From: Balaenoptera acutorostrata | Lineage: Eukaryota; Chordata; Mammalia; Artiodactyla; Balaenopteridae | Length of the DNA stretch: 64,000 nt | Direction of reading: 5' to 3' | Assembly: GCF_949987535.1 (NCBI RefSeq) | Contig: NC_080082.1 | Span: 49,886,374-49,950,373 of the forward strand | Shown here: piece after piece, positions 10,550-19,824 of the stretch | Numbering within the stretch: position 1 is the stretch's first letter | Layout of the letters: each line of letters begins with the position of its first letter | Notes under the pieces: model-generated | The model's database searches: none | What the model was told of the DNA's origin: nothing | What the model saw: only the letters and a program-made list of their open reading frames with translations | Position numbers and translations under genes: made by a program

Positions 10550-13500
10550 GGTCAGAATGTTCTTCCCAAGTCTGGCTTAACTCTCTGCCTTATCCATACC
10601 TGAATTCTAACCCCACTATTAGGCCTTACACCGTGGGCACAAACTGATAGACCACAGGCCTCCAGACATTTTGTGCTTGGTCCACATGTTTAAATTAAAT
10701 TAGTTGCAAACAGTTGAAAACCAGATTTCTAGCTTCTCTTGAAAAATCAGACGATGTGGCCCCGTCTGTCCAGCCTCACGTGCCCACATGGACAAGTGAG
10801 TGGGCAGCCCTTGCCTCAGTGCCCAAGGGTCCCGATTCCCGAAGGCCACTGGCCATGCGGAATGGACGTGTGGCCTTTGACAGGACCCAAAGGCCCTGCC
10901 CATCTTTCCCAGAACCCAGATAATCAGACCCCCTGCACCTGCCTGCACTCGACCATGACCCTCCACCCTCCCCCCATGCATACTGCCCTCCCGCCGCCCT
11001 TCAACTTTCCTCCCTAGTGACCCCTTTCCAGCCCTGAGAGTTGACCCCAGTCCCAGGTCCCTCCCTCTTCCCCACCCCATGGTCCCCTCCACCTGCTCAC
11101 CCTGCAGTACCCACGCAGCTGTGGCTTCCCCCAAGCCAGGCCACGCCCAGCAGGTGGAGACAGTGGCTGGCTTCGTGATCTTGTGCCTGTGGAGGCCCTA
11201 ACCCTCGACCTCGGCTTTTATCCCAGGGAGAACCGCCCACCCTGCTCCTTCTTCAGTGACTCACAGCTTCCCTCTCCCATCCCACCTCCACTCGTGAGGC
11301 GTTGCACAAAGAGAGGAAAGTGGGAAGGGAGGGAGGCACCCCCCCCCTCAGCAGGGAGGGGGAGGAACCGGAACAGAATCTGCAAGCCACTGCCCAGGGC
11401 CCAGAACCCTGTGTCCTCAGAGCCGAGCCTCCCGACCTTGAAATGAGGGGGTCCGCTGCCCTTACCTCAAGAATTGCTTTCCAGTTCAAGAAAGGAGTGT
11501 TGCGTTTGAAGTTCTGGAGGGAGAAGGGGAGATGAGCGGGGCCACGAGGAAAGAGAATTCCAAGGGTGGAGGGGGGCGGCTGGCTGGGAAAGTATCAAGA
11601 TCATGTTCAAGAACAGGCTTTGGCGGCTGGGTGTAGTTTGGGGTTAGATAAAGATAAGCCTACAGGAGACTGAGGGTGTTAGCATTTCTGATGACATTGG
11701 TGATAAGACTTGGGTGAGGTTACCTATCTCAAAGGTGAGAAGAGGGGGAATTCTGTGACAGGTAGGCTGGAGGGAAGGGTAGCTGCCTGGAGGGAGGGGT
11801 AGCTGCCTGGAGGGAGGGGTAGCTGCCTGGAGGGAAGGGTAGCTGCCTGGAGGGAGGGGTAGCTGCCTGGAGGGAGGGGTAGCTGCCCGGAGGGAGGGAG
11901 GGGAAAGGGAAGGATGACCAGGAGCCTCAGTTCTTCCAAGAAGGAGAGTTCTCCTACCTCCCAGAGTCTCCTGAAGTAGAGGAGGATGCGAGTGCTGGGC
12001 TTTGAGACTTGGCCCTGTGGATGAAAGTGGGGAACAGCTGAGCAGGGGGTCTGACCCTTGCTCACCTCAGCCCCTGCTCCTGCGACCACCATCCCTCAGC
12101 CTACAGGATTCACGGTGACTAAGGTCCAGGGGGAGCTGGGTGTCTTTAGGGACACCAGAAAACTGTTTCTGGAAACAAGGAGAGAGAAGCTAGGTCTCTG
12201 GAGCCACTAACCACCCCTCCGTCACATACACAGCACACGACACCATTCTTCTCCAGCCCCGTTTCCCCCCAGCCTCAGGCAGAACACAGCTGTAGCAAAA
12301 CCTCAGGACCAGAACCTGCCCCTGACATTCCCACCTTTTCACCTGCCACGCCTCCTCCAGCCCATCTCCCAAAGCTGTAGGGCTGAAGTCTCCCCTTCCT
12401 AACCCTTCCTGGAACAGCAGTGGAGATGTAAGAAAGGAGCAGAGGCCAGGAGTGTGGGACAGCTAATATTTATTTCAAGGCCAAGGGTTGAGATTAGTGG
12501 GGAGATAGTGGTGTTTTAAGAATGGGGGGTGGGCTTCCCTGGTCAGGGGGACTTCCCTGGTGGCACAGTGGTTAAGAATCCGCCTGCCAATGCAGGGGAC
12601 ATGGGTTCGAGCCCTGGTCCGGGAAGATCTCACACGCCGTGGAGCAACTAAACCTGTGCACCACAACTACTGAGCCTGTGCTCTAGAGCCCACGAGCCAC
12701 AACTACTGAGCCCGCATGCCACAACTACTGAAGCCCGTGCACCTAAAGCCCGTGCTCTGCAACAAGAGAAGCTACCGCAATGAGAAGCCTGTGCACCGCA
12801 ACGAAGAGCAGCCCCGCTCTCCGCAACTAGAGAAAGCCTGCGTGCAGCAACGAAGACTCAACGCAGCCAAAAATAAAAATAAAAAGTAAATTAAAATTTT
12901 TAAAAAAAGAGAATGGGTGGAGGCCCCCATCCATCTGGAGGTCATGGGGTGCAAAAACTCCTTTGGTCCTGGGCAAAGAAATAAGTTCTAAGGGGGAGCT
13001 CAAGGACTAGGAATTCAGGGACTAGTGGCCCAAGGCAAGGGTAGATTGGAACCCTGCTCCGGAAATCTGCAGGGACCTTTTGGCCCACGGCTGTCATCAG
13101 GGCAAATCCAGAGAGTCCAGCTTGGGCATGAAACCCACCCCACCCCCATACTTGCCAGGAACGTGCGGTCCCCCGGCCTTACTCCTCACCCTGGCTGAAG
13201 TCCTCGGCTGCCTCGTCACCCCTCCCTCCGCCGTGAAGGAGCTGGGGGCTCTCCATCCTCCTCTCTGCCTGCCTCTGTCCTGCCCCTTTCCTAGGAGACC
13301 CGATCCTCGGGGCAGCCACCCAAATGAATCCTGCCTGACTGCAAGCACGCCCCTTACTGCCCCCCTGGATGTGCAGAAACGTTTGGCTGTCAGTCCTCTG
13401 GCCTTCTGGGAAGTATCTGTGTGTGCCCTGGGGCTCCCATCAGACCCTAAGTGCCCCAGGCTCAGGGGCCTGCTCGCCCCGTGGTCCGTGGTAAGGAGTC

Positions 13501-16500
13501 TCACCCCTACAGAACAAAACAGTCTAATTGGTTCATGTCGTTCATCCAAAACAGGACTCCGCTGTAGCTGGGAGCTTCTGCGTCTCCTGTCTTTCACTCC
13601 CCACCTTATTGCCAGAAAGTGACGTTCCTGAGGGCTGTCCCTTTGCCTCCCCACCTGCCACCAACCCCCTCCCTCACAAGTTTTGGAGGGCAGGGGTCCT
13701 AGTCTGCCTTCTTTTACGTGAAGGGTCAGAAGCTACACTGCTCACAGGAGCCAGGCGGGGGGCTAGGAGAACTGTGAAGGGCAGTGGGAGTCTGACCACC
13801 GGAGAGCAAGTCTCCAGGGCAGGAAGAAGCCGCCTCTCGGCTCTAGGCTCTCGTCGGCCGTAGAAAGAGGGGCCCGGTGCTGCCATATTGTGTTTTAAAA
13901 ATGAATCAAACAATCAGTGGACCGCAGGTTGCAGCTTCTGCCTTTGGTATTTGGATCGTTCATTTGTCCTTCACCCCTCCTCCCAGTCTACGCCCTCTGC
14001 TCTGGAGGTACATCTGCTATTCTGGTGTCCAATCAGCCTGGCCAGGGCTTCCCCTGCAAGAGGAAGGGGTGGGCGGGGAGGAAGGAGAAGCAGGTTCTGG
14101 GCCCCAAGCATCTCCTAAGACTACATATGCGCAGGGCCCAGACTGACGGTACCATCAGGCTCTCGGCGCGTTCGCTCCCTTTTCCCATCTCTCTTGGCAT
14201 CAGTCCTCAGGTGGTCTTTTAGCTTCAGCTGATGATTCGGTCCATCCCCTACCTCTGCCTCTGCTTCCTCTCTGGTTCCTGAGGATTAGGCCTACTGACT
14301 CTCCCCTTAACCTTCTGGTGTCGAAGGGGAAACTGAGGTTCAGACCAGTTCAGGTCTGCATGTTGAGACAGGAAAGAGGCCCATTCCCTCCTCGTCCCCC
14401 ACTCCCAGCTGTTTCCAAATTCTCCCTCTCTTTTCAGGTCTCTGCTGTCCTTCCTCCTTGTTTTCCTCTTTTCTTTTTAAAGCACTGGCTGGAATGCTCT
14501 CTTCGTGACCATCATCATTGCTCCCTGGCTCACCAAGCAAGGGTTTAGCTTTCTTCTCTATATCCTTCTCCCACAAAGATGAGAATGAACGGCCTTCCAG
14601 CTCTTACCTTGCTGATGGCGTCCCAGTTAATGAAACCCAGCATGGATTTTAAATTCTGCAGAGAAAAAAAAAGGAGAATGACCAAATTGGGTCATAATGT
14701 AATTGGCTCAGGGCCCCAGGACACGAGAGGTCAAGGGCCACTGCTGGCAGTCATTATAGAAAGAAGACTTCAGCCTGTGGGACCAAGGGACAAAGGTTTG
14801 ATTTTCCAAAGGAGAGTGAACAGAGCACTCTTGTTGAACTCACCATCCAGAAAGCGTCAAAGTTGAAGAGCCCAGGAGACGTCTGAGAGTTCTAAGGGAC
14901 CGATGAGAAATGGGATGACAGTAAGAACCCACGCTGTGAGCACGAGGCAGGGGCAGGACATATGGGTGTCGGGGGGAGGCAGGCGTTGCTTGACACCATG
15001 GTCCCGGCCCGAGGAGGAGTGATGTCCTCACTCACCAAGGTGTTGGTTCTATTGACAGCTTCCCCTCCACTGCTAGACCCTTGCCCCTGGGCGGGGAAAA
15101 GGGAACTGATGGTCAAGGCTTTACATCCTGTCGTGCATGCCACCTATCATCCCGCTCCTGGCCCACTCTTCTCCGCTTCTGGTCAAGCCACCTTCTCCTC
15201 TTCTCAACACAGTACCTAAGAGCCCCACCTCCAGAAAGCCTTCCAGGACTGACTCGCTACTTGCTCAGCAGAATAACCCCACCCAGTCCCTTGAATCATA
15301 TCCATATTCTTGCTCCCCCCATGCCCTGCCCCCCCAAACACTGCTAGTAGCCAATATGTAGTCCCACTGTGCGTGGGGCACTGCGCCTCCACCCGCCACT
15401 GTCCCACGTGGAGATGCCTCCGCTTTACAGACGGAGAAACTGAAACGTAGAGCTGTCCAACAGCTTTTCTCAGCATCTGTCTCCGTGTCAGACTCCAGTG
15501 TTGGGACTCTGAACCACCTTGATGTGATTACGATGCAGAAAGCTCTGCAGCAACTGAGGGGGGTGAACAAGTTAGGCTTTGCTGTCCCCATTTTACCCAA
15601 GAGGAAGCCTGGGCTCAGAGAGGTCAATCGACTTGCCTGGAGACACACAGATGACAGGTAACACAGCTGGCGTTTGAACCCCCACCTTCTGAATCAAAGT
15701 TCACTGCCTTTCCACTTGTCAACCCTGCCTTCTTAAATATGGTTTAAAAAAATATCCCCTTGACTATTCTGTCATTTTTGTCTGTTTTTCTACCTCACTA
15801 TATATTGAAGACTTCGGTATGTATAAAACTAGAAATAGAATTACAAACTGGGAGAGGGTTTCTTAAAACCTGTCTACCCATGAAAGGTTAGTATCCCTGA
15901 TATGCAAGGAGCTCTTCCAGGGAGCTCTTCCACCACCCCCCCGCGCCTGCCTCCTCCTCCCCGTTGGGCGTGCTCCTCGCTCTGTGGGCCCCACTCACCC
16001 CTGGGGCACGGGCTGGCAACCTCACCAGGAGGCCTGTTAGAAACCAGAATCTCAGCCCCACCCCAGCCCTGCTGAATCAGAATCTGCATTTTCACAAGAC
16101 CTCTAGGTGATTCCTGAGCCTTAGCCAACACTTCCTCTGTCAGCGCAGCAGTTGCTGACCGAGAGGCAGATTTCCAGAATAACTAGGAGGGAAATGTACA
16201 CTCTCAAAACACTGTTTCCAAACTCCTTCAAAGAAGTCACCGAATACTGCTTGCCAGCCGGATATAGGGCATTTGAAACAATCATGTTTCTAAAAGGATC
16301 GGTTTTCATACGATTTTTCACAGCCCCAACTGTGAGGTATATCATGTAAGGATCTGCAATTAATTATTACTTCGGAGCTGGTTAGTCTTTTTAGGAGCAT
16401 GTGTTTGGTTTCTTCCCTCTAGATTGTAAATTCCCCAGAGAGGGGGTTGGGACCATTGCTAGCCTTAGGAGCAGGGCGGAGCGGAGTTGCACTGAGGAGG

Positions 16501-19500
16501 GCGCACAGCTGCCGTAATGAACTGCAGTCACTGCAAGTTCGGCTCTCACCTGACCCCCAGATTCCCCGGACACGTGGACTTCACTGCGTGGATTGTCGCA
16601 CGGTGGGAGAGAGAAAGAGAAGACTCTCAGTTCCTACGAAGACACCTAGTCCAGCCCCCAGATGGCAGCATTTTAACCCCGAGGCTGGCCGCGGGTCCGC
16701 CGACCCGGAGGTAGTCAGCCCATTCCCCGCCCATCCCTCAGCGCCTCTTCTTTTCCTTCCCACGGTTCGGGGCAGATCTGCACAGGCACGCGCTCGCCGG
16801 ACGCTCACCTCGGGTTTGTTCCCACCACTTCCAGCCCTGCTACCCGAGGAGAAGCTGGTATTGTATCCCAGCAAGGGAAAGCGAGAGTCCACGTGGGGTC
16901 TCCAAAGGGCTTGCAAGGGCCCAAATCGTTCCCCAAACAGGAAGTCATCCCATAATAGGCATTATGATATTTTAACGCCCTCCCCAAGCTCCACACTGTG
17001 CCATCTTCAGCCGGTCAGCACGGAGGGAAGTTATTCGGGGCACGGAGAAGGGTAGGTGTGGCCACGTGTATTTGGAAATGTGGGGTAACTGGCGGATTCT
17101 GAGCTGTTGCCTTCCATCCTCCACTTCATGCCAGGGGTGGAAAAGCCACTGGAGCCCAACTTCATAAGAGCCGTGACCCTGGCACCCTGGGGCTCCTTCG
17201 GCCCTCCTCCTGCCTCTCCTCACCCCTCACCCTCTCCTGGAACCTAGAAAGGGGAAGGGACCCCTAGAATCCTTACCTGGGAGTAGCCGCCTTGATCAAA
17301 ATTTCTAGAGTTTTCTAAGGGTCGGTTGTAGGTGCGGGGGGAAAAGCAGGTAGTACAGGGAGCAGTAAATTAACACTTGGCTTGTTCTTGCCTGAGACCC
17401 TCCTCTTGTCTGAGACCTTTCCCAGACCCCCAAGGAAGCCAGCTGTGCCCCCTCTCTGCAGGCCCCCTGATGGGAGTTCCATCCCAATCCGGCTGCCAGG
17501 TAGTGGTCCCCTCCTGTCCCTCTCACCCCTCACGTAGGGACACTGCATTTGTTAGTGTCTCCACCTCAGCTCTGTAAATGTCCTTAAGTTTCCACGTGCG
17601 GTCCTGCCCCCATCCTCCTGGGAGCTTCTCAAACAAGTGTCATGTTTCCCTGTGCCCACCTCTCTTGCTCCATCCACTACCCCAGCTCTAGTCCGATTCG
17701 CCAAGTGGACATGCCTGCAGAACTAGAGGTTAGACAGGAGACAGAGCACCCCCGGCATCACGGAGTGGATGACGAGGGGCTAGAGTGAGCACAGAAGGCA
17801 GGGCACCTCTTCTGGAAGTTAGAGGGCACGTGTAAGCAACACTTCCTGGTGAGGCTGGGAAGGTGGGGAAGAGAAGCCGAGAGATCCCAGGATGAAAACC
17901 CCAGTGAAGCCACCTACCCTGGGGCTGGCAGCTTTCAGGAAGACCTCGGAGTGGGTTTCCTCAGCAGGGACCACCAGGGGCCCCACCTCTGCCTTCAGCA
18001 AAGGAGAACTTACCCAGTGGAGCCCAGAACTGCCACCACTGCTGCCACCACTGCTGCTGTTGCTGCTGCCACCACTGATGCTGCCACCGTTGCTGCTTCC
18101 CTGGGGGTCAGGAAGAGACGAGAGTGAGGTCTAAAGATGAGGACACCGAGATTGCTTTCCTCCCTCCCCGGCCTCCCTTGCTCAGGAATATTTCCCGCCC
18201 AGTCTGAGGGGAGCAGAATTTCTGCAGAATGCCTCAGGTTGTCCTGTCTTCTTACCCCAGAGTTGCTCGAGCTTCCACCTGAGCCAGATGGCGGGCGGTT
18301 GGTGCATTGCAGAGGGAAGGGGACGGGTGAGGTTTGAGACTTCAGTCAAAGCCATCCCCACAGGCCAGGCTCTCCTGCTTCCTTGGCTTGGCTTTCTTTC
18401 CCAACGCGTCTCTCCTCCATGCCCATCTCACTCTTCCAAGCCTCCTACCCACGCCCATCTCTCCCCTGTCTGATCTGCCTCTTCCCTCAACCCCTCCCCT
18501 GCCCGTCTTTCTTTCCTCTTCGTCTCTCCCACTTTCTATCACACGCATCCAGACACCTCTTCTTCTCCAGACTCTTCCTCTTACCTCTGCATTTGGCTTG
18601 TCGCTGCCTCTCCCTGAGCCATAAGGAGTTTGGGCCACAGCTGCCTGCAGGGAGGGTGAGACTGAGCATGGGATCGGGAAGGACACGGGGGGAGGCGCCA
18701 AAAGTGCGGGCTTGAAGGGAGGGAGGTGGCAGGCATCAGGGCCGGGGTGATTACTTTACCTGAGTGTTGGTCCCCACGTTGAATGCCCCTCCGTGGCCCC
18801 GGGAGCCTCCCTGAGAGTTGGTCCCAAAGCTGCCACCTGAGCCTCCAGAATACACATGGTCCCAGGGAATCCCTGGACCTCCAGCGTTGCCTGGAGAGCC
18901 AGAGGTGCCATGGCCTCCAGGTGGAGGCTGGCCATGTGCTCCCTGCAAGAGCAACATGGCTGCACTGAGTGTGTGGGGCCGCCTGACTCTGGGACGGGGT
19001 AGGACAGGCAGAGCAACTCAGATAGAGGAGCCACAGGGAGAAGCAGGTGGAGAGAGACCCCAGGGTGGTGGGGGAGGGATGCATAACATGGAAGGAAACC
19101 GGCCCAGACAGCCACCAATAAGGGAGCCATTTCTCCTTTTAACTGCTTCCCAGGACTCTCAACCCAGCTGCCCACAGCCTCCCATTTCCACACCCGGCTT
19201 CCAGCCACTCACCAAAGCGCCGTTGCCGCCAGGCGTCCCCTGCCAGGAGCTGTGGGCAGCATCCACTCCATGCTGAATGACGTTCTCAGCCTGTCTGTCA
19301 GCCTCACTCCCAGTGTTTCCAAGAGCATGGGCTGCATCTTCAACCCCATGGGCGAGATCGTCCCCAACCCCGGGGCCCGTGGCCTCCTTGACTCCAGAAC
19401 CCACTGCCTCTCCATCCCCTCCGCCAGTGGCCTCCCCGACTCCGTGCTTGATGGCCTCTCCCACTTCTTGTCCAATGGCCTCTCCCACCCCGTGTCCAGT

Positions 19501-19614
19501 GGCCTCCATGGCCCCTGCTCCAGCGCTCTCCCCTCCACTCAGCAGTGGGCCAGCCTCCCCACTGCCCAGGCACAGGACCAGCAGGAGGCAGGCCAGAGAC
19601 CCCTGTAGCTTCAT
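8010..19614 (-). CDS. DMKN: Dermokine, long (beta-type) isoform; partly decayed
   Basis: Secreted Gly-rich protein of upper epidermis. Exons that look usable, all phase 0: 19213-19614 (signal peptide MKLQGSLACLLLVLCLGSGEA plus GVGEA-type repeats), 18760-18942, 18585-18644, 18014-18100 (Gly/Ser, 29 codons), 15036-15086 (GQGSSSGGEAVNRTNTL), 14844-14891, 14608-14655 (GFINWDAISK), 11958-12014, 11466-11513 (NTPFLNWKAILE), 9596-9637 (weak), 9161-9286 (NDDYNQQTHPTAIGG), 8010-8057 (ends LLQWVKFW, stop). Their order matches human DMKN as I remember it. Exons near 18256-18308 and 16550-16603 lack visible acceptors. Skipping them keeps the frame and gives roughly 400 aa, against 476 in human. The Gly/Ser region is far shorter. 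Identity of the ends is certain; the exact isoform structure is inferred. Confidence 0.85.
9161..9286 (-). CDS. DMKN: DMKN C-terminal exon with NDDYNQ segment
   Basis: A CTTCCTTCCGCAG acceptor opens 42 codons beginning NDDYNQQTHPTAIGGQHSAK. This is clearly homologous to the Tyr/Asn-rich QNYNYNQHAYPTAYGGKYS segment of human dermokine. After the KIPTKG match the ancestral donor is not visible (GGGAAGG). The next good donor is GAG|GTGGGT at 9160, which adds about 17 unmatched residues but keeps phase 0 into the last coding exon. Confidence 0.7.
10465..10547 (+). repeat. (CA)n(CT)n compound microsatellite
   Basis: About 16 CA units followed without a break by about 25 CT units, inside a DMKN intron. 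Likely polymorphic in length. Confidence 0.95.
11101..11176 (-). pseudogene. DMKN: Broken internal first exon of DMKN (alpha-type isoform)
   Basis: The minus strand reads ACG AAG CCA GCC ACT where the human short dermokine form starts Met-Lys-Pro-Ala-Thr. The Leu-rich signal core is shortened. The part resembling the human L-L-G-L-A-W..G-S-H stretch is out of frame with the start region: 23 nt lie between ACG and the CTGCTGGGC match. A donor (CAGG|GTGAGC) and an upstream TATA-like box at 11215-11223 remain. There is no ATG in the exon or its short leader. It lies between exons 11466-11513 and 9596-9637, as expected for an alternative promoter that joins the 3' exons. Homology relies on my memory of the human isoform. 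Confidence 0.6.
11215..11223 (-). promoter_or_regulatory. TATA-like box of internal DMKN promoter
   Basis: GGATAAAAGCC on the minus strand, about 40-45 bp upstream of the lost start codon at 11174-11176. It suggests that the internal promoter once drove short dermokine transcripts. Confidence 0.5.
11466..11513 (-). CDS. DMKN: DMKN exon with NTPFLNW motif
   Basis: Sixteen codons (NFKRNTPFLNWKAILE) between a CTCCAG acceptor and a GTAAGG donor. It has the same length and phase as exon 14608-14655 (NLKSMLGFINWDAISK). The motif also occurs in the other proteins of the cluster. Together with exon 11958-12014 it forms a second copy of the paired FW/NW module of dermokine. Confidence 0.78.
11762..11898 (-). 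repeat. 20-bp minisatellite
   Basis: About seven head-to-tail copies of a unit like ctgcctggagggaggggtag, differing mainly at one A/G position. It sits in the intron just below DMKN exon 11958-12014. Confidence 0.92.
11958..12014 (-). CDS. DMKN: DMKN exon encoding PSTRILLYFRRLWE
   Basis: A CACAG acceptor, 19 codons (GQVSKPSTRILLYFRRLWE) and a GTAGGA donor. The human long dermokine isoform has a closely similar NQVPPPSTRALLYFSRLWE segment directly before its NTPFLNW exon. Phase 0 on both sides. Confidence 0.75.
12469..12474 (-). terminator. Polyadenylation signal of short DMKN isoform
   Basis: AATAAA on the minus strand within sequence resembling the end of the human dermokine beta mRNA (…CTTGAAATAAA followed by a TTAGCTG..CCCACA stretch). 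Confidence 0.75.
12533..12908 (+). mobile_element. CHR-type SINE in the 3'UTR of short DMKN isoform
   Basis: Full-length tRNA-derived SINE in antisense to DMKN. It separates the stop codon (12942-12944) from the poly(A) signal (12469). Imperfect flanking copies of agaatggg..tgg mark the target duplication. The first ~18 bp (gcttccctggtcaggggg) partly repeat the SINE start, so the 5' end is irregular. Confidence 0.9.
12942..12968 (-). CDS. DMKN: DMKN terminal exon of short isoform
   Basis: After a TTTGCCCAG acceptor the exon reads DQRSFCTP and then TGA. The human beta isoform ends DQRSSRIP. The following 3'UTR (TGACCTCCAGATGG..) also resembles human up to the SINE insertion at 12908. The exon follows 14608-14655 in phase 0. 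Confidence 0.78.
   Translation of the reverse strand, partial: DQRSFCTP
14608..14655 (-). CDS. DMKN: DMKN exon with GFINWDAI motif
   Basis: CTGCAG acceptor, 16 codons (NLKSMLGFINWDAISK), GTAAGA donor. Near-identical to the human NFKSKLGFINWDAINK segment. This is the conserved C-terminal core of dermokine. Confidence 0.88.
14844..14891 (-). CDS. DMKN: DMKN exon with FNFDAFW motif
   Basis: CTTAG acceptor, 16 codons (NSQTSPGLFNFDAFWM), GTGAGT donor. Corresponds to the human NSETSPGMFNFDTFWK segment, phase 0 on both sides. Confidence 0.88.
15036..15086 (-). CDS. DMKN: DMKN exon GQGSSSGGEAVNRTNTL
   Basis: CCGCCCAG acceptor, 17 codons, GTGAGT donor. Resembles the human GQGSSWGSGGGDAVGGVNTV segment but is three residues shorter. 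Joins exon 14844-14891 in frame. Confidence 0.78.
15980..16125 (+). repeat. MER5-like hAT DNA transposon fragment
   Basis: Contains 'aatctcagccccaccccagccctgctgaatcagaatctgcatttt' and 'taggtgattcctgagcc', the typical MER5A interior and end. Lies in a DMKN intron. Confidence 0.6.
16550..16603 (-). pseudogene. DMKN: DMKN exon remnant without visible acceptor
   Basis: In frame the minus strand reads PPCDNPRSEVHVSGESGGQ up to a CAG|GTGAGA donor. It aligns with PGCEKPGNEARGSGESGIQ of human dermokine. Upstream is a good pyrimidine tract, but where the acceptor AG should be the sequence reads CCCACCG, with no AG for about 25 bases. The exon would be skipped, or would use an AG further upstream. Confidence 0.5.
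17277..17314 (-). other. Possible DMKN exon (NFDQGGYSQ), phase unclear
   Basis: A TTAG acceptor and a CAG|GTAAGG donor enclose 38 nt. In one frame they read NSRNFDQGGYSQ, reminiscent of the Gly-rich part of dermokine. The length is not a multiple of three although its neighbours are phase 0. It is either a frame-breaking remnant or not an exon. Confidence 0.3.
18014..18100 (-). CDS. DMKN: DMKN Gly/Ser-rich exon
   Basis: Acceptor CCCCCAG, 29 codons rich in Gly, Ser and Asn, donor GTAAGT. Corresponds to the long Gly/Ser/Asn domain of dermokine, which spans around 100 residues in human, so this is a strongly shortened version. The coding repeat is AGC/GGT/GGC trinucleotides. Confidence 0.75.
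18256..18308 (-). pseudogene. DMKN: DMKN exon 4 remnant, acceptor lost
   Basis: Coding text CTNRPPSGSGGSSSNSG with a GGG|GTAAGA donor matches the human GCTNPPPSGSGGGSSNSG exon. At the 5' edge the minus strand reads CCCTCTGCAATGCACC where CTGCAG|GGATGCACC is expected. A deletion of about 3 nt has removed the AG. Confidence 0.62.
18585..18644 (-). CDS. DMKN: DMKN exon 3
   Basis: Acceptor CCTGCAG, 20 codons (AAVAQTPYGSGRGSDKPNAE), donor GTAAGA. Matches human GAVAQPGYGSVRASNQNE. Phase 0. Confidence 0.85.
18760..18942 (-). CDS. DMKN: DMKN exon 2
   Basis: Acceptor CTCTTGCAG, 61 codons rich in Gly and Pro, ending FNVGTNTQ before GTAAAG. Human dermokine has the parallel PNFGTNTQ end. In frame with exon 1. 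Confidence 0.87.
19213..19614 (-). CDS. DMKN: DMKN exon 1 with signal peptide
   Basis: The start codon at 19614 opens MKLQGSLACLLLVLCLGSGEA, a clear signal peptide. It is followed by Gly-Val-Gly-Glu-Ala type repeats and the conserved AAHALGNTGSEADRQAENVI segment. It ends GGNGAL|GTGAGT. This is the long (beta) start; 134 codons are open. Confidence 0.92.
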
Positions 19615-19818
19615 CTCTGCCTCGTTCCTTCTCTCCTGAGTGTCTTCTTCCCACCCAAGTTTACTCGCTTGCCCTTCCCCTTTCCCTGCGTCTGCGTGCC
19701 CTCCTCCCTTCTCTCCTTCCTTCTGACTTCTCGTTCTCCCTTCCTCTAGGTCTGCAGCCTTCTCTCTCCTTTCCCAGGTGTCCCTGTCTTCCCAGATCCC
19801 TCCTCCCCGCCGCTACTC

Positions 19819-19824
19819 CTTATA
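19819..19824 (-). promoter_or_regulatory. TATA-like box of DMKN long-isoform promoter
   Basis: AGTATAAGGAG on the minus strand, about 205 bp upstream of the DMKN start codon. This would imply a 5'UTR of about 175 nt. No closer TATA was seen. Confidence 0.45.

Noticed and set aside
11762..11898. CRISPR-like direct repeats
   Set aside because: Units are adjacent with no spacers, in a vertebrate intron; a plain minisatellite.
12066..12100. Possible small DMKN exon (MVVAGAGAE) upstream of 11958-12014
   Set aside because: It has AG and GTGAGC edges, but 35 nt breaks the phase-0 pattern and no relative of the peptide is known to me.
13080..13654. Two overlapping frames of about 180 codons on opposite strands
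   Set aside because: Within a DMKN intron, GC-rich, no recognisable protein, no splice or promoter context.
16121..16345. Minus-strand frame with a stretch vaguely like SKEGNRLLG of dermokine
   Set aside because: The match is only a few residues, no acceptor fits, and the text looks like decayed repeat sequence.
16447..17055. 202-codon plus-strand frame
   Set aside because: Antisense to DMKN, spans a DMKN exon remnant, has low-complexity composition and no family resemblance.
17892..18134. Leu/Pro-rich plus-strand frame opposite the DMKN Gly/Ser exon
   Set aside because: The AGC/GGT/GGC coding repeats of DMKN read as Leu/Pro on the other strand; this is composition only.
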